Assembly: GCF_031085175.1 (NCBI RefSeq)
Contig: NZ_JAVHUY010000001.1
Coordinates: 186,001-250,000 of the forward strand
Reading direction: 5' to 3'
Length of the DNA: 64,000 nucleotides
Source of the DNA: Phytohabitans maris
GTDB lineage: Bacteria > Actinomycetota > Actinomycetes > Mycobacteriales > Micromonosporaceae
Part shown: positions 1 to 6,790 of the stretch, piece by piece
Layout of the letters: each line of letters starts with the position of its first letter
Numbering within the stretch: the first letter of the stretch is position 1
Position numbers and translations under genes: made by a program
The notes under the pieces: model-generated
The model's input: only the letters and a program-made list of their open reading frames with translations
Databases searched by the model: none
Told to the model about the DNA's origin: nothing

Positions 1-83
1 GTCTTGGCCGCGCCCGCGAGGCGCAGGTTACGCTGTGGCAGGCGTCGTCCACGCCACCGCGCCGGTCACTTCGGGAGGCTTCG

Positions 84-317
84 ATGCCGGACAATACGAC
101 GCCTATGGGCGAGCCCGACGAGACGTCGGATGATCGATCTGCGCCCGCTGACGACGCCGCACCGGACGTTCCCGTCTTCGCCAATCGAGCCGAGCGGCGC
201 GCCAAGGGTAAGGGCAAGTCGTCGGCACAGTCGCAGCCGCACGGCAAGGGCCAGTACCCGGGCGGTCGTGGCCCGGTCCAGAGCCAGCGCCAATGGAGCA
301 ACCGCCGCACCGGCTGA
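84..317 (+). CDS. Small hydrophilic NRAERRA-type protein
   Basis: A 77-aa protein of unknown function. It has an acidic first half, then the motif NRAERRAKGKGK at about residues 33-44, and a basic, glycine- and glutamine-rich tail. Small proteins with an 'NRAERRA' signature followed by a basic tail are familiar from actinobacterial mobile elements, as I recall; no biochemical role is known to me. A weak purine-rich stretch (GGGAGG, 73-78) precedes the ATG. Several longer frames overlap this stretch, but they are arginine-rich shadows. The call rests on the recognisable motif and the plausible ribosome site. Confidence 0.55.
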   Translation: MPDNTTPMGEPDETSDDRSAPADDAAPDVPVFANRAERRAKGKGKSSAQSQPHGKGQYPGGRGPVQSQRQWSNRRTG

Positions 318-659
318 TGCCCGTTCGCAGGTCGGTCCCGCCCCGGCTGTCGCCGCAGCCTGGACCGCCCGGAGACAGCGCCAGGCCCGTGTCGATGGCG
401 GGCCGGCCCGCACTCGGGCGCGCCTGGCACGCGTCGGGTGGACCTCTTGGAGTCTTACTCGAACCTGCCCGACCTCCGGCGAGAGCTGGAACATGTCCGT
501 CTGGCACTAGGTCTTGACGGCTCGGAGGGTACGGGTCTCGACGGCCAGGTCACCAAGCTGCCCCCGGCATGAACGGCGTTCAGGCGGAGTTGTCCCTCAG
601 GGCAGCTCCGCCTCGCCATACCCGGCTACGGCCAGCACCTAAGCAAGGAACAAGTACAT
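318..659. other. Intergenic stretch with a strong hairpin
   Basis: No gene could be supported here; the frames that cross it are compositional shadows. It contains a hairpin at 582-613: AGGCGGAG (582-589) pairs with CTCCGCCT (606-613), and the interior CCC/GGG can pair further. No T-tract follows, so it may be a GC-rich terminator or a structured leader for the gene at 660, whose ribosome site AAGGAA lies just upstream of the ATG. Confidence 0.5.
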
Positions 660-1127
660 ATGGAACAGATCAACCAACCGAGAGGAGCCGCGAGGGACAT
701 CACCACGCATGACGAGCCGGTCATCTACGAGCGCGAAGCCGAGACACCTGTGCCCCTGACCTGCGCCGAGGCCGAGCAGCACAACCCGTACACGCTGCTG
801 ACCGAACTGCGCGACCACGCGTTGACCGTTACTACCGACGGCGAGCGACCCCAAGATTCCAGCCACCACCTGGCCGAGCTGGCGCTGTCCTCGGCCGTTG
901 TCGCCTGGTGGTCTCGCTGGCAGCCGCTCTCCATGCACCGGGCCTTCGCAGCCGGTGCATCTCTCGCCGAGGTAGCTGCTGCCGCAGGCACTACTGAAGC
1001 CGAGGCGTACGACCGTTGGGAGCGTTGGGCCGAAAGGCAATCCAAGGTACGGATTGGCGGCAGGCTCAGCGTCGAGCCATCGGAGGTGGCGGCGATTCGG
1101 CGACGGCTGGCCTTCCCGCACCGTTAA
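660..1127 (+). CDS. Hypothetical protein, possible C-terminal HTH
   Basis: A 155-aa protein of unknown function. The ATG is preceded by AAGGAA at suitable spacing. The middle and C-terminal part (about residues 85-150) is helical and rich in Ala and Trp. A stretch around residues 100-130 (ASLAEVAAAAGTTEAEAYDRW) has the spacing of a helix-turn-helix: alanine-rich helix, turn at Gly-Thr-Thr, second helix. DNA binding is therefore possible but unproven. The gene end overlaps the end of the convergent gene at 1124 by 4 bp. Confidence 0.6.
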   Translation: MEQINQPRGAARDITTHDEPVIYEREAETPVPLTCAEAEQHNPYTLLTELRDHALTVTTDGERPQDSSHHLAELALSSAVVAWWSRWQPLSMHRAFAAGASLAEVAAAAGTTEAEAYDRWERWAERQSKVRIGGRLSVEPSEVAAIRRRLAFPHR

Positions 1128-1699
1128 GGCACCGGTTCGGCCTGCTTATCAGCGTCCGGTGACAGCTCGGCAATCACGAGCAGGTAATCCATCAGGAGAT
1201 ACGAGCCAGACTTGATGCCCTCATAGTCTACTTCTTTGCCGTCCCACTCCGCGCTTGTGTCCACCTCAATCGAACCCCAAAAGACACCGAGCTTCCGGAC
1301 GATTTCCACGGCTGCGACCAACAAATCGGCACGCACGTCGAACGTGGGATCTATCAGAAGCTTCGGCAGTTCGTGGGCTATCTCCTGCCGGTGCTCCTGT
1401 ATCTGCTCAAGCGTGGCCACCTGCTCCGCGGTGAGCGCACCCATCTCGACCAGCCAGGCACACGACGCACGGTACTTGCTCTTTGGACTGCGGAACAGCA
1501 CGGTCTGCCGGTACCGCTCCTCGTCGTACACATGCTGCCCATCCTGGAAGCCTCGCCAGAAGAACTGATGCACCTTCTCGACAACTTCGGACTTAATCAA
1601 CTCGTAGGCGGACAGGAAGCATCCGGCGCGCGTCAGCGTCAGCGTGACCGCCTCCGGGGATAGTTTGGCACGCAGCAGATCTTCAAACTCCTTTTCCAC
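1124..1699 (-). CDS. Hypothetical protein with HEPN-like RX4H motif
   Basis: A 191-aa soluble, largely helical protein. At residues 104-109 it has RQEIAH in the context HRQEIAHEL, which matches the R-X4-6-H motif of HEPN RNase domains (often R-N-x-x-x-H). HEPN proteins serve as toxins and abortive-infection effectors, and the surroundings are rich in defence genes. The family assignment is an inference from one motif; the residue after the arginine is Gln rather than the common Asn. No partner nucleotidyltransferase (MNT) lies beside it. It faces the gene at 660 and overlaps its end. Confidence 0.55.
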   Translation of the reverse strand: MEKEFEDLLRAKLSPEAVTLTLTRAGCFLSAYELIKSEVVEKVHQFFWRGFQDGQHVYDEERYRQTVLFRSPKSKYRASCAWLVEMGALTAEQVATLEQIQEHRQEIAHELPKLLIDPTFDVRADLLVAAVEIVRKLGVFWGSIEVDTSAEWDGKEVDYEGIKSGSYLLMDYLLVIAELSPDADKQAEPVP

Positions 1700-1762
1700 G
1701 CGCTCACTGTGACACAGGCAGCCAAACGTGTCCAGCCAGTATTCATTTCACCCAAAGAGAAA

Positions 1763-1802
1763 AGGTGCCTCCATGTGCCAATAAGGCCCATTGGAAACAC
1801 CT
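1763..1802. other. Imperfect hairpin upstream of the 1865 gene
   Basis: AGGTG (1763-1767) can pair with CACCT (1798-1802), and CCAAT (1778-1782) with ATTGG (1790-1794). The stems are short with an asymmetric bulge. It lies about 60 bp before the start of the 1865 gene and may be a leader structure or a terminator remnant. Confidence 0.3.
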
Positions 1803-1864
1803 CTCAAGACTCCACCTCGGAGCCTTCATCTATTCAATCACAACTAAATAGGAGAACCAAATGA

Positions 1865-2638
1865 ATGGAACAACACAAGTCACACATCGGAGACTTATTA
1901 CCGATGCGGGCCACCGCTCGCCCCGGCGAGCCGCAGTTCGTTCTCGTGCCACGACCGGCGGGAAGCCTGGCCTGCGGCGACCTGGCGCGGGAACCCGTGC
2001 TTGGTCCGGCCCGGATTACGGACGTCGGCCGAGCGGGACCGTACGTCCACCTCGCTTGGGCCGACGAGCGTGGTCCCAGCACAGCATCCGCACGCTATCC
2101 CGCCGACCAAGAGTTCGCGGTGCGCGCACCCCACCCGGTGGATCGGCTCAAGATCGAGCGGGCTATTGAACGCGCGACCTGGGCGAAGCGTGCTGTCCGG
2201 GGTGACGCGGCTCGACTCATCGCCGCGCACCTGAACCGCGGTCCGGGCACGGCGCTCGGCGGGTTCACTATGGATGGAGCCGTAACTGTCGCGCTGTATG
2301 ACGAGCTGGAGCAGGTCGACGCCGAGCAACCCATTTACCGCCCTTGGGTGCAGGCTCTCGTGCGCTACTGCCTGGACCGGGACTACCAGGGTCCGCTCTC
2401 TGGCTGGGGACCGGCCATGCCCAGCGAGCAACCGCCAGCCGCTCAACGGCTCGCGCCAGCGCCACAACGCCGACGACGGACCGCCGTGGATCTCATGGCC
2501 AAGAAACTCATGCCCACGGAAACCGCCCGGCAGCTCATCGACGCGGCGTTCACGATGGGGCTCACGGCCAGCCGCAACGAGCTTGTCGCCGCCAAGGCCA
2601 GGTGGATCATTCGGCACTGCATCACAGGCGAGCCGTAA
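1865..2638 (+). CDS. Hypothetical protein sharing a domain with the ArdA fusion at 3007
   Basis: A 257-aa protein of unknown function. TAGGAGA (about 1850-1856) serves the ATG at 1865; an ATG at 1861 opens another frame that is less convincing. Residues 113-186 match residues 42-116 of the protein at 3007. Shared features are an 'IAxxLxxGxG(T/S)AL' block, a conserved 'L..EL', and 'Y.L.R...GP..GW' at the end. The C-terminus (about 210-257) holds a second helical segment with 'MPTETARQLIDAAFTMGL'. The role is unknown; because the same module is fused to ArdA, a part in anti-restriction or in the same regulatory circuit is possible. Confidence 0.65.
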   Translation: MEQHKSHIGDLLPMRATARPGEPQFVLVPRPAGSLACGDLAREPVLGPARITDVGRAGPYVHLAWADERGPSTASARYPADQEFAVRAPHPVDRLKIERAIERATWAKRAVRGDAARLIAAHLNRGPGTALGGFTMDGAVTVALYDELEQVDAEQPIYRPWVQALVRYCLDRDYQGPLSGWGPAMPSEQPPAAQRLAPAPQRRRRTAVDLMAKKLMPTETARQLIDAAFTMGLTASRNELVAAKARWIIRHCITGEP

Positions 2639-3006
2639 TAAGGAGCTGCCCATCCCGTCTGCCGTCGGCACACCCACCGGGAAGACGGGTTCTTCCCCTC
2701 GGACAAGGGTGGGCCGTAGGCCCATCGCGTAGCGACGCCGAAGGCGCCCTTGGCTGAGGGGAAGGTTCCGTCTTGGCTTGCCTGGGCCGATGGCATGGGC
2801 GCAGCCATCCCGGAGCCGGAGGTTCCCGCCGGAGGCATGCTCTTGCAAACGCGGACCTGGCAGGAAGGGCCGCCAAGGCCCGACCGTTGCGCGCGGGAGC
2901 GTGCGGCCCGCACCACAGCGGACGCGCGTATATCTCGGACTCTTGCTCCCACCGAAGCGCTATATCGAACCGGAGTGCAGCAGCAAACGTAAACAGGAAT
3001 CTATAT
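2639..3006 (+). other. Structured non-coding leader with a four-way-junction fold ahead of ardA
   Basis: This 368-bp gap has no convincing gene. Its first part folds completely. AAGACGG (2682-2688) pairs with CCGTCTT (2768-2774). After a 3x3 internal loop (GTT on each side), CTTCCCCTC (2692-2700) pairs with GAGGGGAAG (2756-2764). Then AAGGG (2705-2709) pairs with CCCTT (2747-2751). Inside are three back-to-back triloop hairpins with no unpaired base between them: 2710-2715/2719-2724 (loop GTA), 2725-2728/2732-2735 (loop GTA) and 2736-2739/2743-2746 (loop GAA). More hairpins follow, for example GATGGC 2789-2794 with GCCATC 2804-2809. It could act as RNA, as folded single-stranded DNA, or as an origin. 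Confidence 0.6.
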
Positions 3007-4290
3007 ATGCAAGGAGAAACATCACGACACGCGCAGGAAGCTCCAGGTGGTCATCCGCCGCTGGAGGGCGACGAGCGGGCCATTCAGCTCGGCATCGACG
3101 CCGCACGAGCGGAGGACCGTGAAGTAACCGACGCGGTTGCCCGCGCCATCGCCGTCCAACTACACGATGGGCAAGGATCGGCCCTTTACAGCCTCGCCAG
3201 TACCGGCGACCTCGAACACAAGCATCTGGACGCCGAGCTGCATGAGCTGTACCAGAGCCGCGATCCCCGCGTTCTGGAGTGGGCGAGCGTGCTCGGCACC
3301 TACGCCCTGCACCGGGAGCACAAGGGACCGGTAGAGGGCTGGTATCAGCTCTGGCCTGACCAGGTTCATACAGCGACGCACGCCGACGAGGACGGCGGCA
3401 CCGAGATCGACGCGTACCCCTGGCGGGACGCTGCGCGCTGGCAGCCAGGCGGCGGGCCTGACGAGCTGGCCGACGAGGAAGGTGTGAGCAGCGCTGTCCT
3501 CAGCGAGCTGTTCGCCCGTGAACCAGATGCCACGCTCGGCGCAGCCGACGACATGGGCTGGTTCGGCCTCGTCCGCTACGGCAGCTCGCCAGGCGGCGCG
3601 GTCATCCAGATCAACCCGTACGGCAGGCGCTCGGCTTGGGTAACAGATTCAGACGACGAGCTGCTGGTTCGCTGGCACGACCTCCAGGAGGAACACGGGG
3701 CGTACCTGTACGCCCGGCAGGCTCGAAGCACGGAGCACCGCGGCGGTGCGACCTCGCCGCACATCTGGGTCGGCAGCCTGGCTGACTACGCGGCCGGGTA
3801 CCTGCACGGCGCGTGGCTGGATGCCGCGCTCGATCCCGACGACCTGGCCAAGGCGGTGCAGTTCGTGCTGCGGAACTCGCACGAGCGCGACGGCGAGGAG
3901 TTCGGCATCTTCGACTACGAGGGCTTCGGCAGCGAGGTAACGAGCCTGCTCGGTGAGTACCCGAGCCTCAAGACCGTCTCGAAGATCGCCCAAGGCATCG
4001 CCGAGCACGGGCAAGCGTTCGCGGCTTGGGCGGCGTACGTCGGGCCGGAGCAGACTGAACAACTCGATCGCTTCGAGGATCACTACCTTGGCGAGTGGGA
4101 CTCCATGCATGCATACGCCGAGCATCTGCTTGAGGAGTGCGAAGGCTACCGCGTCGTGGACGATGCGCCAGAGTGGTTACGGCCGTACCTCAAGGTTGAT
4201 GTCGAAGGCTACTCACGAGACCTCGGCTACGACCTCCACGTGGTCGAGAGGCCGGAGGGCGGCGTGTGGGTGTTTGATCCACGGTGCTGA
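3007..4290 (+). CDS. ardA: ArdA anti-restriction protein with N-terminal extra domain
   Basis: A 427-aa protein. The C-terminal part (about 252-427) is an ArdA domain: IWVGSLADYAAGYLHGAW, then GIFDYEGF, and the 'anti-restriction' stretch with LLEECEGY and APEWLRPYLKVD. ArdA proteins mimic B-form DNA with surface Asp and Glu, and they inhibit type I restriction enzymes when a mobile element enters a new host. The C-terminal half is indeed rich in acidic residues. Residues 42-116 form an extra module shared with the 1865 protein. The middle (about 180-245) is unassigned. ATG 3007 was chosen because AGGA (2995-2998) lies 8 nt upstream; the frame is open further upstream but there runs through the structured leader. 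Confidence 0.85.
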   Translation: MQGETSRHAQEAPGGHPPLEGDERAIQLGIDAARAEDREVTDAVARAIAVQLHDGQGSALYSLASTGDLEHKHLDAELHELYQSRDPRVLEWASVLGTYALHREHKGPVEGWYQLWPDQVHTATHADEDGGTEIDAYPWRDAARWQPGGGPDELADEEGVSSAVLSELFAREPDATLGAADDMGWFGLVRYGSSPGGAVIQINPYGRRSAWVTDSDDELLVRWHDLQEEHGAYLYARQARSTEHRGGATSPHIWVGSLADYAAGYLHGAWLDAALDPDDLAKAVQFVLRNSHERDGEEFGIFDYEGFGSEVTSLLGEYPSLKTVSKIAQGIAEHGQAFAAWAAYVGPEQTEQLDRFEDHYLGEWDSMHAYAEHLLEECEGYRVVDDAPEWLRPYLKVDVEGYSRDLGYDLHVVERPEGGVWVFDPRC

Positions 4291-4314
4291 GAAGAGCACC
4301 TTGCTGCCGCACAC

Positions 4315-5049
4315 CTACACGCAGTTTTCCTGATACCAATCGTCCATACCTTTGTTTATAACGTCTCCGTGCCACGCTTGTCGGTTTGCATTCCACGACA
4401 GAAGGGCCTTATTGTCGTCCTTCAGGTTGCCGTAGAACACATCTGAAACCATAATCGGACGGTCGTTCCACATTTCGCTCCCGTGAGCCGCAAGCTTTGC
4501 GGCCTGGTTCACGACGTCACCCATGTAGACGACCTCATTAATGCCGCTCCCTGAGAATCCAGCCTTGATGACCAAGGCGCGGCCGTACGACAGCCCGATG
4601 CCTACCGATATCGGCTCGTAGTCGTGCTTCTTCAGCTGATAGTTGAGCATCTTGATAGCTGAGTTCGCTGAATAGGCAGCTCTGAAGGTGGTGTCGATAT
4701 CGGGCTTGTACGGCGTGTCGAACACTCCCCAGACGCCGTCACCCACGATATTGACTTCCTGGCATTTTGGGTTGCCATCCATGACAGCTACGATCTCCGA
4801 AATGTACGCTCGGTAGAGCTTCGCGAGCCGCGGTCGCTTGTACTTTTCGGGCAACTTCGACGACTTGCGGATGTCTACGAACATTGCTGAGCAGTTTGCA
4901 TAGTAGCCGTTCTTGAAGGTCAGTCTGTCACGCGACGGCAGCGAGTCGACTTCCTCGTAGTTGACGTCGGCACCGTCAAGAATTTCCTTGATGCGGCCGT
5001 AGCTCGCAACGTGGTCGTAGTCAGTCCCCGTGCTCTTCACCAGTTCCAC
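4315..5049 (-). CDS. pycC: Pycsar-type class III nucleotide cyclase (PycC-like)
   Basis: A 244-aa single-domain class III cyclase. The two metal-binding aspartates are visible: D59 in MFVDIRKSS and D104 in VGDGVWGVF. A third motif, VGIGLSYG, lies at about 149-156, and MGDVVNQAAKLA (176-187) holds the transition-state residues N181 and K185. In Pycsar defence, such free-standing cyclases make cCMP or cUMP on phage infection and activate an adjacent membrane effector. The gene overlaps by 13 bp the 3' end of a DUF5706/PycTM-like effector frame just upstream, exactly the Pycsar arrangement. Whether it makes cUMP, cCMP or a purine product cannot be told by eye. Confidence 0.8.
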   Translation of the reverse strand: MELVKSTGTDYDHVASYGRIKEILDGADVNYEEVDSLPSRDRLTFKNGYYANCSAMFVDIRKSSKLPEKYKRPRLAKLYRAYISEIVAVMDGNPKCQEVNIVGDGVWGVFDTPYKPDIDTTFRAAYSANSAIKMLNYQLKKHDYEPISVGIGLSYGRALVIKAGFSGSGINEVVYMGDVVNQAAKLAAHGSEMWNDRPIMVSDVFYGNLKDDNKALLSWNANRQAWHGDVINKGMDDWYQENCV

Positions 5050-5541
5050 AACCTCTCAACAACAACCGCCGTGCCTGAGCTAAGCATCGCCAGACCGAGC
5101 AGCCGTATGGCGTACGAAACTCGCCGGAACTTCCTCCGCGCTACCAAACTGTTGGCCCAGATCTGATCTGCCAGGTGTCGTGGAAGTCCAGTCTCGTCAG
5201 CAAGTGAGAGCGGCCCAGTTGTCCACGAAGGCGTTGCGGTCATTGCCGTAGCGCCGGGCAACGTGATCGAAGTATATGAGCGAGCGGGCCTCGCCGGTTC
5301 TGAGCCGCGGAGCCAGTATCTGAAGCGTCAGTAGCGAACTAACACCGATGCAAACGATGGCAAGGGCCAGCAATACAGCACGAGTCGTATGAATCTTGAA
5401 ATCTTCGAGTCGAGGGATCGCGTTGACGAGGAGGGCGCCAAGAACACCGCTCGCGGCCAGCACCGCGCCTGCCTTGGCGTCGGCGAACCGAATCCACTCG
5501 TTCACCTGCTGTAGCGACTTCCAACTCTCCTCGGCGCTCAC
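5037..5541 (-). pseudogene. pycTM: PycTM-like (DUF5706) membrane effector split by a +1 frameshift
   Basis: Two frames together encode one DUF5706-like protein of about 168 aa. The first frame (GTG 5541 or ATG 5592, stop at 5197) gives the N-terminal signature NEWIRFADAKAGAVLAASG, the first membrane helix and a second one (ALAIVCIGVSSLLTL). The second frame (to 5037) gives LADQIWANSLVARRKFRR and the C-terminal hydrophobic helix, as in PycTM. The join needs a skip of one base between about 5215 and 5197. The frame-0 stop is UGA followed by C. PycTM is thought to disrupt the membrane when it binds cUMP or cCMP. The split may be a decay mutation, a sequencing error, or a programmed shift. Confidence 0.7.
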
Positions 5542-5728
5542 GGCCGCCCACCGTACACCTGTACCAGTCTGCCGGATCGGACGCCACGTCACCTGTTCGG
5601 GTGTACTCGCCCGGTCGTACGGCGTAGCTTTACCGATTTAATCGATTCACAGATGCTGCCCAGCCTGCACGGAGAGGGTTATGTCGTACCAACGGTCTAC
5701 CGTTGCCCGATCCTGATCTGGAGGAAGC

Positions 5729-6643
5729 GTGACCGATGTAGACCTGACCGCGTTGCTTGAGGACATCGACGGCGACGTGGCGACCGAGCTATCCAGTAAG
5801 CCTGACGTGATCGACAAGGGGCACGACCTCGACCTCGATGCGTTGCCCATCGCGGCCAGGAAGTGGCACAAGCTTCGGGACGCCGTGGCGGTGGTCGCAG
5901 ACCTGAAGAGTTCCACCCAGCTCGGCCTCAACAAGCATGCGGCGTCGACCGCGAGCATCTACGAGGCGTCCACTGGCGGCGTCGTGCAGATATTTGACGA
6001 GTTCGACGCGGACTTCGTGGCCATCCAGGGCGACGGTGCGTTCGGGCTGTTCTGGGGTGACAAGCGGCGCGAGCGCGCGATCTGCGCGGGTATCACGATC
6101 AAGACCTTCAGCTCCAAACACCTCGTTCCCCGCCTGGAGAAGAAGTGGCCGGACCTTCCTGAGACTGGTTTCAAGGTGGGGATCGCCAACAGTCCGCTGC
6201 TCGTCAAGCGGGTCGGCGTACCGCGGACGGACCACCAGGAGCCGGTGTGGGCGGGCCGGGCCGTCAACTACGCGGCCAAGGCAGCACAACAGGCTGACCG
6301 CCACGAAATGATCGTGACGGGCGCCATCTGGGACTGGGCATCGGACAACGACTACCTTGCAGTCTCGTGCTCCTGCGCAGAGCCGAGTCCGACGATCTGG
6401 AAGGACGCCACGATCGACAAGATCCCCGACGACGACGGTGATCGCGAAGGAAAGCTGCTCGTCGTCGCATGGTGCAACGTCCACGGACCGGAGTACTGCA
6501 CCGCGATTCTGGACGGAAAGAAGCGACGCTCCGACGTGACCAACCAGCGAACCGAGGCGCTCCAGGCCGAGATGAAGCGCTACATACGGCTCAAAGCCTC
6601 AAACACGCGACGTGATCGCTTGGCGCGGCTTCGAGGGCTGTAG
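5729..6643 (+). CDS. Second Pycsar-like class III nucleotide cyclase
   Basis: A 304-aa protein starting at GTG after a GGAGGAAG ribosome site. It has the same catalytic set as the cyclase at 4315: D58 in VVADLKSSTQ, D102 in IQGDGAFGLFWG, KVGIANSPLLV at about 149-159, and WAGRAVNYAAKAA with N180 and K184. The N-terminal 50 residues are acidic and extra; the C-terminal 90 residues (about 215-304) form an additional region with several cysteines and a basic tail. It is transcribed away from the effector/cyclase pair across a 136-188 bp gap. A second cyclase beside one effector is unusual. It may have its own function or sense a different trigger. Confidence 0.75.
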   Translation: MTDVDLTALLEDIDGDVATELSSKPDVIDKGHDLDLDALPIAARKWHKLRDAVAVVADLKSSTQLGLNKHAASTASIYEASTGGVVQIFDEFDADFVAIQGDGAFGLFWGDKRRERAICAGITIKTFSSKHLVPRLEKKWPDLPETGFKVGIANSPLLVKRVGVPRTDHQEPVWAGRAVNYAAKAAQQADRHEMIVTGAIWDWASDNDYLAVSCSCAEPSPTIWKDATIDKIPDDDGDREGKLLVVAWCNVHGPEYCTAILDGKKRRSDVTNQRTEALQAEMKRYIRLKASNTRRDRLARLRGL

Positions 6644-6790
6644 GTACTACCCTGACGAGCCGACGATTACAGTCGGACGGAAGATTGCACCGATGGTTCC
6701 GGGCGAGACGTAGGCTTTGGCTACACCTAGCAGAGAGCTTGATAACTAGCTCGACCTTCGATCTCGGCCCTGAATAATGGCCTGGTCCGC

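Noticed and set aside
1861-2169. ATG 1861 frame overlapping the 1865 gene
   Set aside because: It is short, Arg-rich and without similarity, whereas the 1865 frame shares a domain with the neighbouring ArdA fusion.
2682-2774. Folded leader as an OMEGA/HEARO RNA, retron or group II intron piece
   Set aside because: No IscB/TnpB, reverse transcriptase or intron ORF lies near it, and the known core motifs of these RNAs were not seen.
4283-4300. GGTGCT-N6-AGCACC between convergent ardA and cyclase genes as a terminator
   Set aside because: Only a 6-bp stem without T-tract and partly in coding sequence; too weak to call.
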